DNA from: Nostoc sp. 'Peltigera membranacea cyanobiont' 210A
GTDB lineage: Bacteria; Cyanobacteriota; Cyanobacteriia; Cyanobacteriales; Nostocaceae
NCBI RefSeq assembly: GCF_002246015.1
Contig: NZ_NOLJ01000003.1
Span: forward strand, 702,247-763,439
DNA: 61,193 bases
Direction: 5' to 3'
Below are positions 7,799 through 17,510 of this stretch, piece after piece. Position numbers and translations under genes: made by a program. The first letter of the stretch is position 1; every line of letters starts with the position of its first letter. The notes below the pieces were generated by a model. That model saw only the letters and a list, made by a program, of their open reading frames with translations, was not told the DNA's origin and made no database searches.

Positions 7799-10700
7799 AT
7801 GGCTCGTTACGCGCTTGTAGTTGGCATTACAGATTATACAAATCAGCTTTCCAACCTCACAAAACCAGCTACGGATGCCGAAGCAGTCGCGCAGGTACTA
7901 AAAACGCATGGTGATTTTGAGGATATCGCTGTTCTCAAAGGGAAAGTTAGCACAAATAAGTTGGCTGAAGCTTTAAAAACACTTTTGCAACAACAAGCAG
8001 TTAAAAACGAAGCGCTAATTTACTTTACAGGACATGGCATCACTGTATATGACAGCTTAGGAACCCAACAAGCATATCTAGCAACCTCTGACTTAACAAT
8101 TGTCACTCAAGGCAAACAAATTATTGAACAAACAGGCGGGATTAGTCTTTTAAGTCTCAACAATTTAATTAGAGACTCCGACTTGAGTAGTCTAGTAGTA
8201 TTGTTAGATTGCTGTCATAGCGGTGAATTTTTAGAACGCAATCTCATCGAAAAAACTCTGACTGCCTTTATTTCACAGCGCGATTACTACTTTATTGCTG
8301 CTTGCAGAGGTTTTCAACAAGCTTATGCCAAAAAAAGCGAACAACACAGTATTTTTACAACAGCTTTGCTGGCTGGTTTGTCAGCAGACAACACTAACGA
8401 TCGCGGACGGGTGACAGGCGATCGCCTCTTCGATATACTTGCTACAGAACTTAAAAGCAGTGGTCAAGAACCAATCCGCATGGGTTGGGGGCGTTCCATT
8501 ACGTTAGTGCGGTATCAGCCTAAACAAACAGAGGTAGTTATCGATGAAACTTGTCCCTATCGGGGTTTAGAGGCTTTTAACAAAGAACAAGCACGGTTTT
8601 TTTTCGGGCGAGAGAAAGTGATCCAACTGCTGATAGAAAAACTGGGACAAGCGAATTTTGTACCAGTGATTGGCGCGTCGGGGAGTGGTAAATCTTCAGT
8701 AGTTCGGGCGGGATTGATTCCAGCTTTAGAAAAGAATGGCTGGCAAATCTTAGAGATAACACCAGATATCGAGCCGTTAGCTGAATTAAGAGGAGTTTTT
8801 AAACAATATTTTTCCAACTCAAGACAACTCTATGACTACATCCGCTATCACCCGAATGGTTTACGTCAGGTAATTTCTTGTCTGCCAACTTCCCAGAACT
8901 TTTTATTAGTGGTGGATCAATTTGAAGAAGTGTTCACCCTTTGTTCGCAAGAAGAAGAGAGACAACGATTTATTGAGTTATTAACAGAATTTCTCCCTTT
9001 AGAAGGATGTTTTGAGGAAAGTTCGCGGTTGGCAATTGTCACTACAATGCGAGCAGATTTTCTCGAACCCTGTTTGAGCTATAAATCGCTGACTAACCTA
9101 ATTCAGGAACAGGCAGTTTATATGCCGCCATTGGTGGGTGCAGAATTAGAAGAAGCGATCGCATCTCCGGCAAATCTGCAAGGTTATCAATTGGAAAAAG
9201 GATTACTGGGAGCTATTCAACACGAAACGATCGGACAAGAGAAAGGCTGCTTACCGTTATTGCAGTTTGCCCTCACTGAACTTTGGGAACAGCGCGATCG
9301 GCAAGCTCATTTGTTGACAGTCGCTAAGTACAAGAAATTGGGTGGAGTTATTGGAGCATTAAATCGTCATACAGAAAAACTGTATAAAAGTTTCACAAAA
9401 CAGCAGCAAGATTGGGTAAAGCAGATTTTTTTGAATTTGGTGCGTACTGGTGCAGAAGCAAAAGATACTAGACAGTGGCAACCGAAAGCGAAATTGTTGA
9501 ACATTGCTGGTGATAAATCAAGGAATCAAAAAGCTATAAGTAATGTCCTAGAAAAACTAATACAAGGACGCTTAATAGTAGCTGACACGGAAGCGACAGG
9601 AGAAGTTTGGATCGATTTAGCTCATGAAGCCTTAATGGAAGGTTGGCAAAGATTTGCTAACTGGCGTCAAAAAGGGCGGGAACTGCGGCGACTCATTGAT
9701 AGAGTAGAAGATGCTTTACGGGAGTGGCAAAAGCAGCCCAAGGATGAAAATTTAATGATGGGTGGATTGCTGACAGAGGTGAAGGAAAATTGGGACAAAT
9801 TACAGTTTTTATTATCGCCTCAAGCCAAAAATTTTTATCAACTCAGTAATGCTTTTAAACAGCACCAGGATGCTTTTCAACAGTACCAGATTGCTACCTT
9901 AGAAAAGGCACTGACTGAATCAAGATTGCGAGAGAAAGCCGTGAGGGTAGAGAATTTATTGACAGTCCAACCCCTAAATAGTCTAATGTTGGCAATTCAA
10001 GCTATGGGTGAGAATTTAGATAAACTACCCCAGCAGATTCTCGCACCAGTTCAAAACAGTTTGAATAAAGTGACAAATAAAGCAATAGTCTCCATTCGCT
10101 TTGATGGTCATGAGTATTATGTCAGGTCTGTCGCCATTAGCAGCAATGGGCAGACGATTGTCAGTGGCAATCGTAACGGCACAGTGCGGTTGTGGAACCG
10201 CCAAGGTTTTCCCTTAACTGAACCTTTGCGTGGTCATGAAAATGATGTCAGTTCTGTGGCCATCAGCAGCGATGGGCAGATGATTGTCAGTAGCGGTAGT
10301 GACGGTACAGTGCGGTTGTGGAACCACCAAGGTCTTCCTTTAGCTGAACCTTTGCATGGTCATAGCGGTGTTGTCACTTCTGTTGCCATTAGTGGCGATG
10401 GGCAGACGATTGTCAGTGGTGGTGAAGACAGCACAGTGCGATTGTGGAACCGCCAAGGTCAGTCTGAACCTTTGCATGGTCATAGGGGTGTTGTCACTTC
10501 TGTGGCCATTAGTGGCGATGGGCAGACGATTGTCAGTGGCGGTCGTGACGGCACAGTGCGGTTGTGGAACCGCCAAGGTTTTCCCTTAGCTGAACCTTTG
10601 CGTGGTCATGAAGGTGTTGTCTATTCTGTGGACATCAGCGGCGATGGGCAGACGATTGTCAGCGGCGGTCGTGACGGTACAGTAAGGTTGTGGAACCGTC

Positions 10701-11962
10701 AAGGTCAGTCCTTAGCTGAACCATTGCGCGATCATACAGGTGATGTCAGTTCTGTGGCCATCAGCGGTGATGGGCAGACAATTATCAGTGGCGGTCGTGA
10801 TGGCACAGTGCGGTTGTGGAACCGCCAAGGTTTTCCCTTAGCTGAACCTTTGCGTGGTCATGAAGATGATGTCAGTTCTGTGGCCATCAGCAGCGATGGG
10901 CAGACAATTGTCAGTGGTGGTCGTGACGGTATAGTGCAGTTGTGGAACCTGCAAGGTCTTCCCTTAGCCAAATCATTCCGTAATCATGAGAGTTGGGTTA
11001 CTTCTGTGGCCATCAGCGGTGATGGGCAAAGGATTGTCAGTGGTGGTCGTGACGGCACAGTGCGGTTGTGGAACCGCCAAGGTCTTCCCTTAGCTGAACC
11101 TTTGCGCGGTCATGAGAGTGTTGTTAATTCTGTGGCCATCAGCGGTGATGGGCAAAGGATTGTCAGTGGTGGTCGTGACGGCACAGTGCGGTTGTGGAAT
11201 CTACAAGGTCTTCCCTTAACTGAACCTTTGCGCGATCATGAAGGTTCTATCCATTCTGTGGCCATCAGCGGCGATGGGCAGACGATTGTCAGTGGCGGTC
11301 GTGACGGCACAGTGCGGTTGTGGAATCTACAAGGTCTTCCCTTAACTGAACCTTTGCGCGATCATGAAGGTTCTATCCATTCTGTGGTCATCAGCGACGA
11401 TGGTCAAACGGTTGTCAGTGGCGGTAGTGACAGCACAGTGCGGTTATGGAACCTGCAAGGTCTTCCTTTAGTTGAACCTTTGCGCGATCATGAGGGTGTT
11501 GTCAATTCTGTCGTCATTAGCAGCGATGGGCAGACAATTGTTAGTGGCGGTAGTGACGGCACAGTACGGTTGTGGAACCTGCAAGGTCAGTCTGAACCTT
11601 TGTGTGGTCATGAAGGTTCTGTCTATTCTGTGGCAATCAGCGGCGATGGGCAAACGATTGTGAGTGGTGGTCGTGACGGCACAGTGCGGTTGTGGAACCT
11701 GCAAGGTCAGTCCTTAGCTGAACCTTTGCGTGGTCATGAAGGTTCTGTCTATTCTGTGGCCATCAGCGACGATGGGCAAACGATTGTCAGTGGTGGTAAA
11801 GACGGCACGGTGAGGTTGTGGCGGGGTGGTTGGCGTACATGGTTGCAAGTCTGTTGCGACAGGTTGCGTTACCATCCCATCTTCACCAATCCGCAAACTG
11901 AAGAAGCAAAAGCCGCCTGCGAAGTCTGCCGTAAATATGTTTGGAGTAAAGTAAGCGGGTAA
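7799..11962 (+). CDS. caspase-like / STAND NTPase / WD40 protein (conflict-system effector candidate)
   Basis: 1387 aa. Residues 1-~240 are a caspase-like (peptidase C14) domain with the catalytic His in IYFTGHG (His79) and Cys in LLDCCHSG (Cys139). Residues ~250-700 are a STAND/NACHT-type NTPase with Walker A GASGSGKSS (292-300) and Walker B LLVVDQFEE (~369-377), followed by a winged-helix/helical region (DLAHEALMEGW). From about residue 768 there are 14 WD40 repeats of ~42 aa with very high mutual identity, then a Cys-containing tail (WLQVCCDRLRYHP). Known logic of such proteins: the WD40 array senses, the NTPase oligomerises, and the caspase-like domain cleaves targets. The target here is unknown. 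It is divergent from the Trypco1-like gene. All catalytic and P-loop residues expected are present, unlike the truncated paralog at 3026. Confidence 0.9.
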   Translation: MARYALVVGITDYTNQLSNLTKPATDAEAVAQVLKTHGDFEDIAVLKGKVSTNKLAEALKTLLQQQAVKNEALIYFTGHGITVYDSLGTQQAYLATSDLTIVTQGKQIIEQTGGISLLSLNNLIRDSDLSSLVVLLDCCHSGEFLERNLIEKTLTAFISQRDYYFIAACRGFQQAYAKKSEQHSIFTTALLAGLSADNTNDRGRVTGDRLFDILATELKSSGQEPIRMGWGRSITLVRYQPKQTEVVIDETCPYRGLEAFNKEQARFFFGREKVIQLLIEKLGQANFVPVIGASGSGKSSVVRAGLIPALEKNGWQILEITPDIEPLAELRGVFKQYFSNSRQLYDYIRYHPNGLRQVISCLPTSQNFLLVVDQFEEVFTLCSQEEERQRFIELLTEFLPLEGCFEESSRLAIVTTMRADFLEPCLSYKSLTNLIQEQAVYMPPLVGAELEEAIASPANLQGYQLEKGLLGAIQHETIGQEKGCLPLLQFALTELWEQRDRQAHLLTVAKYKKLGGVIGALNRHTEKLYKSFTKQQQDWVKQIFLNLVRTGAEAKDTRQWQPKAKLLNIAGDKSRNQKAISNVLEKLIQGRLIVADTEATGEVWIDLAHEALMEGWQRFANWRQKGRELRRLIDRVEDALREWQKQPKDENLMMGGLLTEVKENWDKLQFLLSPQAKNFYQLSNAFKQHQDAFQQYQIATLEKALTESRLREKAVRVENLLTVQPLNSLMLAIQAMGENLDKLPQQILAPVQNSLNKVTNKAIVSIRFDGHEYYVRSVAISSNGQTIVSGNRNGTVRLWNRQGFPLTEPLRGHENDVSSVAISSDGQMIVSSGSDGTVRLWNHQGLPLAEPLHGHSGVVTSVAISGDGQTIVSGGEDSTVRLWNRQGQSEPLHGHRGVVTSVAISGDGQTIVSGGRDGTVRLWNRQGFPLAEPLRGHEGVVYSVDISGDGQTIVSGGRDGTVRLWNRQGQSLAEPLRDHTGDVSSVAISGDGQTIISGGRDGTVRLWNRQGFPLAEPLRGHEDDVSSVAISSDGQTIVSGGRDGIVQLWNLQGLPLAKSFRNHESWVTSVAISGDGQRIVSGGRDGTVRLWNRQGLPLAEPLRGHESVVNSVAISGDGQRIVSGGRDGTVRLWNLQGLPLTEPLRDHEGSIHSVAISGDGQTIVSGGRDGTVRLWNLQGLPLTEPLRDHEGSIHSVVISDDGQTVVSGGSDSTVRLWNLQGLPLVEPLRDHEGVVNSVVISSDGQTIVSGGSDGTVRLWNLQGQSEPLCGHEGSVYSVAISGDGQTIVSGGRDGTVRLWNLQGQSLAEPLRGHEGSVYSVAISDDGQTIVSGGKDGTVRLWRGGWRTWLQVCCDRLRYHPIFTNPQTEEAKAACEVCRKYVWSKVSG

Positions 11963-12196
11963 AAACACACACGGCAATGCCGTGCCTCTAAGAAGGTCTG
12001 TACTCAATTCAATTGCAAACGGCTATCAAAGCAGTAAGTGTCGGTTTCCGCTGGCAGGAACTTGCTGCTTACCTGCACCTACGAATACACGAACACGCCC
12101 TCACCTTCCTGGATTTGCAATATATCTATGCATTGGTACGGGGGGTAAAAATGATATCAGGTTCGGTTAAACACTTAGTTAAACACTTATAATATC

Positions 12197-12276
12197 TGTA
12201 GGTTGGGTGGAGGAACGAAACCCAAGATGGGATCTAAGTTTGTGTTGGGTAACACTAAAGTTCCACCCAACCTACA
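12197..12276. repeat. GTAGGTTGGGTGG dispersed inverted repeat
   Basis: TGTAGGTTGGGTGGA (12197-12211) pairs perfectly with TCCACCCAACCTACA (12262-12276). The same element type recurs at about 31378-31567 and 44447. It lies in the 544-bp gap 11963-12506. That gap also contains a 12-bp direct repeat GTTAAACACTTA (near 12167 and 12179) and the 3' flank shared with the gene at 3026, but no supported gene. Confidence 0.55.
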
Positions 12277-12506
12277 TTGATAAATTTTATGATAAGTAAT
12301 CACCCGAACTTGATATGACTGGGCGGCAGAGATGTTAGAGAGTATGCAAACTTATGGAGAAAACGTCTTATATCATGTCTGGCTAATTATTTATAATGCT
12401 TTTTTAGGCAGTATTCAGGATTTTTATTCATACTTGTTATTTCTAACGGTACAAGACAAAGAACTAAAAATGGTGCAATTTAAAAGTAGTGTAAATATGG
12501 TCAATT

Positions 12507-12911
12507 ATGGACGCTGCCAAACGCCTTGCAACTCTAAATCGCATCCGCAAACTCAGCCGTCTGATGGATACATCAATACGTATCCCTTTGACAGGATTTC
12601 GCATTGGCATAGACCCAATCATTGGTCTAGTTCCAGGTGCTGGTGATTTAATCAGTACAGCGTTTTCAGCTTACATTATATTTTTAGCTACTCGGTTTGG
12701 CATCCCGCGTCAAGACTTAGCCAAAATGATTTTTAATGTAGGTTTGGAAACAGTCGTTGGTACTGTGCCTTTGGTGGGTGATTTGTTTGATGCTTTCTAT
12801 AAATCCAACATTCGGAATTTGGCAATTTTAGAGCAACATTTGACAGTAGTTGAACCAGAACTAAAAAAAGTGTCTGATGAACTTTACTCTCAAAAATTCC
12901 GCCAAATTTAA
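12507..12911 (+). CDS. DUF4112 domain-containing protein
   Basis: 134 aa. After an N-terminal basic helix (MDAAKRLATLNRIRKLSRLMD) comes the DUF4112 pattern: PLTGFRIGIDPIIGLVPGAGD, a hydrophobic segment, then VPLVGDLFDAFYKSN. Two hydrophobic stretches (residues ~35-65 and ~75-95) suggest membrane association. Function is unknown. No Shine-Dalgarno sequence is obvious before the ATG. It follows the WD40 gene after a 544-bp repeat-bearing gap, so it is probably not in its operon. Confidence 0.82.
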   Translation: MDAAKRLATLNRIRKLSRLMDTSIRIPLTGFRIGIDPIIGLVPGAGDLISTAFSAYIIFLATRFGIPRQDLAKMIFNVGLETVVGTVPLVGDLFDAFYKSNIRNLAILEQHLTVVEPELKKVSDELYSQKFRQI

Positions 12912-13288
12912 GTAGGAAAAGAGCGTAGTTTACGGCCGCAGGCATTACCATTGCACATTGACTATGTATTTTCTAGTAGATTACTAGCCAGTTGTAGAGA
13001 AGCGATGACCGAGCGCTGTGGGTGGTCTGTTGAGTTCTTCTACAGCGTTGGGTCAACAACTGGCGATTTGCGTCTGTTCTGTTGATATCTCATTTAAACG
13101 GCAATTCAGAGACAAGTTATGCCAAATTGCCAGAAACTTTGAAGGTGGTATCGTCACTTCAACTTTTTCTTAAAAGAGAAATGGAAAGAATTGATGGGCG
13201 AACCTATCGGTTAAATTCAGCCTTGGTGTAATTGAAAATATTGTAGAGTATAGAATTGTCCTAAGTATTGCCCTACGCAACTCCCCCT
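12912..13288. other. gene-free gap before the GST gene
   Basis: 377 bp with no convincing coding frame. It contains CCAGTTGT (near 12988) and ACAACTGG (near 13053) as an inverted pair around GC-richer sequence. No promoter is clearly recognisable. Confidence 0.35.
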
Positions 13289-14494
13289 ATGACTACCGCA
13301 CCCTTAAGCTGGGAAGAACTAGAAACGCTCACGGACTATCAAATAGATACCGTTAATGGTCTCACCAATGCTAGAGCCAGGTTGCGCTTGTTTGGTCAGC
13401 CGGAATCTGATGTGCGGGTAACGCTGTACCGCGATAACCACGCCTGGTGTCCTTACTGTCAAAAAGTTTGGTTATGGCTAGAGGAAAAACAGATCCCCTA
13501 CCGCATCGAAAAAGTGACAATGTTCTGCTATGGGGAGAAAGAAAGTTGGTACAAACGTAAGGTACCATCAGGAATGCTCCCCGCGATCGAGCTAGATGGA
13601 CGGATTATTAAGGAAAGCGATGACATTTTGATCGCTTTGGAAAAGGTATTTGCTCCATTGAATCAAGGGATGGAAGACCGCGCGGTGCTGACTCTACGTC
13701 AATTAGAACGACTTTTATTTAGAGCCTGGTGCGCTTGGTTATGCTCTAGAACCGATTCCTTTCAACAAGAACAACGCAACCGAGAACAATTTATCGGAGT
13801 GGTGGCTAGGGTAGAGTCGGCTCTGGGTAGCACCCCAAGCCCTTATTTTCTAGATAACTTCGGCATCGTTGATGTCATTTTTACGCCATATCTCGAACGG
13901 ATGAATGCGAGCCTTTACTACTACAAGGGCTACTCACTGCGAGAGGAAAACCCTCGTTTGAGCGCATGGTTTGCGGCAATGGAAAGCCGACCGACCTACT
14001 GCGGTACCCAGAGTGACTTTCACACCCACGCACATGATTTGCCGCCTCAGATGGGGGGCTGTTGGGAAAACGGCGAAACCCAGATGCTTTTCAATAAAGC
14101 GCGGGTGGATAACGGCCCCTGGTTCGGGCTACCAGATGTTACTTATCCAGAACCAGAAAACTCCCGCATGGAAGCTCTTAAACGAACAATCGATCACCGG
14201 ATCAATATTATCCGAGTCAACCCCTTAGATGATAAATTGTTTGATCGAGCGCTACGTTGTGCTTTAACACACATGATGACAGGGGAAGACTGTGTACCTC
14301 CATCGGGATCTGATGTCGCTCTCCGATATTTGCGCGATCGCATTAATGTACCACGAGACATGTCTATCTACGCAGCCAAGCGATTGAGGGAATCCCTGGA
14401 GAAAACCGCAGCCCTTGCAGGTGATGGGCAGCCAGCCCCCATTCCCACTAAGCATCGACGAGATCAAGACCCGTCTAACTTTGCCATCAAGTAG
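13289..14494 (+). CDS. glutathione S-transferase family protein
   Basis: 401 aa from the ATG at 13289. A TTG at 13268 would add seven residues (MPYATPP), but it has no better ribosome site. The thioredoxin-fold domain carries CPYC at residues 54-57, in the order [18 protein letters not shown], followed by the conserved Pro region [24 protein letters not shown] helical GST C-terminal domain follows to about residue 230. The last ~170 residues are an extra region beyond a usual GST of 200-250 aa. The Cys-based active site suggests an omega/glutaredoxin-like enzyme acting in thiol-redox chemistry rather than classical conjugation; this is inference. Cytoplasmic. No operon partner. Confidence 0.82.
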   Translation: MTTAPLSWEELETLTDYQIDTVNGLTNARARLRLFGQPESDVRVTLYRDNHAWCPYCQKVWLWLEEKQIPYRIEKVTMFCYGEKESWYKRKVPSGMLPAIELDGRIIKESDDILIALEKVFAPLNQGMEDRAVLTLRQLERLLFRAWCAWLCSRTDSFQQEQRNREQFIGVVARVESALGSTPSPYFLDNFGIVDVIFTPYLERMNASLYYYKGYSLREENPRLSAWFAAMESRPTYCGTQSDFHTHAHDLPPQMGGCWENGETQMLFNKARVDNGPWFGLPDVTYPEPENSRMEALKRTIDHRINIIRVNPLDDKLFDRALRCALTHMMTGEDCVPPSGSDVALRYLRDRINVPRDMSIYAAKRLRESLEKTAALAGDGQPAPIPTKHRRDQDPSNFAIK

Positions 14495-14709
14495 GATTTC
14501 AGATATTTATGCTTAAGCGAATGGCGGCAACCATGTAGCGAAATCTAGTCTAATAACTCAGTATAATTACGAGCAGCTTCAAGAGAACAAGCCCAAACTG
14601 TATTTTAGAAATAGTAAGTGCTACTGTTGAACACACAGCCTTTTTTACATCTAGGCTAAGTCCTCGCTTGCGGCTACCAACAACTGTGATTTGATAGCCA
14701 GAAAATATT
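14495..14709 (-). pseudogene. possible transposase C-terminal relic
   Basis: Read on the minus strand, about 14532-14700 gives a stretch including GYQITVVGSRKRGLSL and KKAVCSTVALTISKIQ, ending LLKLLVIILSY and a stop. It resembles the end of a transposase, but it is short and has no start, so the call is weak. It lies just downstream of the rarA-like gene on the same strand. Confidence 0.2.
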
Positions 14710-16926
14710 CTATTTGTTAATATTTAAAAATGCCACAGTGCTTGACCAATTAACGGATTGGTTGAGTAAGTAACGAATAAACAAATTTTTAATAGTCTGT
14801 ATTTCCTCAGTTGTCAAATTTGCAGCCAGACGATCGGCATAACTTGGTCGATTAAGATTAGAAGTAAATAAACGCTTGAGAAAATTGTCAGAGATGTGCA
14901 TTGGTGTCAAATACTCTTCAAGAACCACTTGTACGTAGTGTCCATTTGAAGCAAAAGCCTGACGCAAATCGTCAGCGTCCCAGTTAAGCATGGGGTCAGA
15001 CGCATCTGTATAAATAGCTTCTTCTGCTAAAACTAATCGCTCATACAATTGGGCATCGAGATTTTGGCTGGGCAGTAAGCGGTAAAATCTTTGGGTATGA
15101 CGAGGTACTGTCTCAGCTAAAATAAGCTTGACTGAGTGCGGGATCAATTGACCTAAAACTTGAGCAGCAAGTCCCTTATCTGATTCCGAGGCTAGTATAT
15201 TGCGCCCGATAATAGAGTCAAACTGTAGATTTGGTGCAAGAGATGCCAGCATAGCAGGTATCTGTGCAGCAGATGCAGTAAAAACTATTGGTCGCATTGT
15301 TTCAGGAAGTGCCGCAGCTTGTTCAATTAAAGCATTGGCATCAGAGCTATTGCGAACACAGGCATAAACCCCGCCTTCAGGAACTTGCCGGATTGCTTCC
15401 CAAGTAAGTAAACCAGTAGCGGCATTTAAATCCAATACTAAATGATGACGTTGTAATTGAGCGAAAGTGAAAATGCGATCGCGCACAGATGCTAATTGTG
15501 TACTTACCTGAGAAAGTGTGCGTTGCAACCAGCGCTCATCTGCTCGATCAACAGTTCCATAAGTCATGACTTCTATTGGTGCAACACCAATACCTTCTAC
15601 TATTGCAGCAAGTTGAGCTTCTCGACGACGTGCCACTTGTGTTGCGATTTGGTGTTCATAACCTTGGGTTGATGGTTGGTAAAATAATTGACCTTGCAAG
15701 CTCTTGGGTAAATATTGCTGTTCTACCCAATGATCTCGATAAGCGTGAGGATAGAGATAACCCGCTCCATGCCCAAAACCTTTTTTATCCCGATTGGCAT
15801 CTTTAAGATGAGTGGGAACTTCTGCAACATTTTCAATTTCTACTGCTGCTAAAGCATCAAAAAAACCCATAAGGCTGTTGGACTTGGGTGCAGTCGCTAA
15901 ATAAAGTACTGCCTGTGCCAAATGATAACGCCCTTCCGGCATTCCCACACGATCGAATGCTTCGGCACAGGCATTGGTGACGACAACTGCTTGTGGATCG
16001 GCTAATCCGACATCTTCGCTGGCCAGAATTAACATCCGACGGAAGATAAATCGGGGGTCTTCACCTGCATAAACCATTTTAGCCAACCAGTAGAGTGCTG
16101 CATCTGGGTCAGAACCTCGTAAGCTCTTGATAAAAGCACTAATGGTATCAAAATGGGCATCCCCTTCTTTGTCGTATAAAACAGCACGCTGCTGAATTGA
16201 TTCTTCTGCCACTGCTAGGGGAATATGAATAACACCTGTAGCATCGGGTGGTGTAGTCTCTACAGCCAGTTGCAAAGCATTCAATAATGAACGAGCATCA
16301 CCGTTAGCAACATTAACTAAATGATCTAAAGCATCTGCGTCAATTTGTACTGTTAACTTGCCATAACCGCGTTCAGAATCAGCTAGTGTTTGCTCAACAA
16401 TTTTATATAAATCTTTATCAGTTAATTGCTGAAGTTGAAAAATCCGCGAACGGCTGACAAGTGCTTTATTGACTTCAAAAAAAGGATTTTCGGTGGTAGC
16501 ACCAATGAGAATGATTGTACCATTCTCTACCCAAGGCAATAGAGCATCTTGCTGAGACTTATTAAAGCGATGAACTTCATCGACAAAAAGAATAGTTCGT
16601 TGATTATGGAACTTGCGCTGTTGTTGGGCTATTTCAATTGCCGCTCGAATTTCTTTAACTCCCGAAAGTACGGCATTGATAGCGATGAAGTGAGCGCGGG
16701 TGCTGTTGGCAATAACCCGCGCTAAAGTAGTCTTGCCAGTCCCTGGTGGCCCAGAAAAGATTAATGAAGACAGTTGATCCAAGCTAATAGCACGCCGCAG
16801 TAGCCTTCCTTGTCCGATAATATGATCTTGACCAACAAATTCATCAAGTGTCCGTGGACGCATTCGAGCCGCTAGGGGTGCTTCTTCTTCAGTTATTTTT
16901 GCAAGATGCTGGTCAAATAAATCCAT
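14710..16926 (-). CDS. rarA: RarA/MgsA-type AAA+ ATPase fused to a methyltransferase-like domain
   Basis: 738 aa, where a stand-alone RarA is about 430-450 aa. Residues 1-~430 are a replication-associated recombination protein: Walker A GPPGTGKT (59-66), Walker [15 protein letters not shown] (~114-127), sensor 1 [12 protein letters not shown], and the C-terminal RarA region ([28 protein letters not shown]). RarA acts at stalled forks, as a tetramer in E. coli. Residues ~450-710 look like a Rossmann-type SAM-methyltransferase fold ([19 protein letters not shown], then GGVYACV), with a degenerate glycine motif. The fusion may be normal in cyanobacteria, but the second domain's activity is unproven. 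Start ATG at the complement of 16926. Confidence 0.88.
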   Translation of the reverse strand: MDLFDQHLAKITEEEAPLAARMRPRTLDEFVGQDHIIGQGRLLRRAISLDQLSSLIFSGPPGTGKTTLARVIANSTRAHFIAINAVLSGVKEIRAAIEIAQQQRKFHNQRTILFVDEVHRFNKSQQDALLPWVENGTIILIGATTENPFFEVNKALVSRSRIFQLQQLTDKDLYKIVEQTLADSERGYGKLTVQIDADALDHLVNVANGDARSLLNALQLAVETTPPDATGVIHIPLAVAEESIQQRAVLYDKEGDAHFDTISAFIKSLRGSDPDAALYWLAKMVYAGEDPRFIFRRMLILASEDVGLADPQAVVVTNACAEAFDRVGMPEGRYHLAQAVLYLATAPKSNSLMGFFDALAAVEIENVAEVPTHLKDANRDKKGFGHGAGYLYPHAYRDHWVEQQYLPKSLQGQLFYQPSTQGYEHQIATQVARRREAQLAAIVEGIGVAPIEVMTYGTVDRADERWLQRTLSQVSTQLASVRDRIFTFAQLQRHHLVLDLNAATGLLTWEAIRQVPEGGVYACVRNSSDANALIEQAAALPETMRPIVFTASAAQIPAMLASLAPNLQFDSIIGRNILASESDKGLAAQVLGQLIPHSVKLILAETVPRHTQRFYRLLPSQNLDAQLYERLVLAEEAIYTDASDPMLNWDADDLRQAFASNGHYVQVVLEEYLTPMHISDNFLKRLFTSNLNRPSYADRLAANLTTEEIQTIKNLFIRYLLNQSVNWSSTVAFLNINK

Positions 16927-17338
16927 TATTTAATTACTGCCAACTCTGATTTTTAAGAAAAATAAATTACTATCTGATTAATTCTGACAACATTTGCTCT
17001 AGAATTTCTTCGTCTAAGGAGTGCAGCATTGGTGGGCAACAAGAAATTCTTTGATCGCCCAAATCAAATCAATTGTCTTTTCTGAGAAATTCCTCATCGT
17101 AATGTCGCATACTCTATTGGCTGTCTCTTCTATCCACTGGGGTGTTATTCTTCAGGTTTTTGAGTATACATTCTATGCATATCTGAGAATTGCAAGGATT
17201 TTTCATCTAAAATCCCAAATTGGTATGATTTATTTTTCGGAAATCCCTGAGTATAATTCTGATACCAATTGAAAAAAATCCAGAAGCCAGAATTCACAAG
17301 TCACAACTTTCGTCGTCAGGGTCTTAAACCTCTGTAAT

Positions 17339-17493
17339 TTATCCACCAGTCGGACTCCAATACAAGCAAGATAATTCTGGCGAAAGTTGCTGGAGTGCGA
17401 TCGCAGCAATTAATGAATCGGTGTTAAGTGCATGACAACAAACTTTTATCAACCATGCGCTATCAGTTTGGCGGGCATCATAAAAAAGCTAAT
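17339..17493 (-). pseudogene. short unassigned coding-like relic in the 16927-17510 gap
   Basis: On the minus strand a frame of about 50 codons without a start reads FYDARQTDSAWLIKV, then TDSLIAAIALQQLSPEL, ending at a TAA (17339-17341). Its composition looks protein-like, and it includes a HIP1 site. I do not recognise the family. The rest of the 584-bp gap holds the rarA upstream region and AT-rich sequence; no other feature is supported. Confidence 0.22.
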
Positions 17494-17510
17494 TCCTAAA
17501 GAGGTTAGTC

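Noticed and set aside
12332..12646. 104-codon plus frame ahead of the DUF4112 gene
   Set aside because: Overlaps the clear DUF4112 gene in another frame and has no recognisable domain.
17021..17272. 83-codon plus frame
   Set aside because: No ribosome site, no family resemblance, AT-rich; likely chance.
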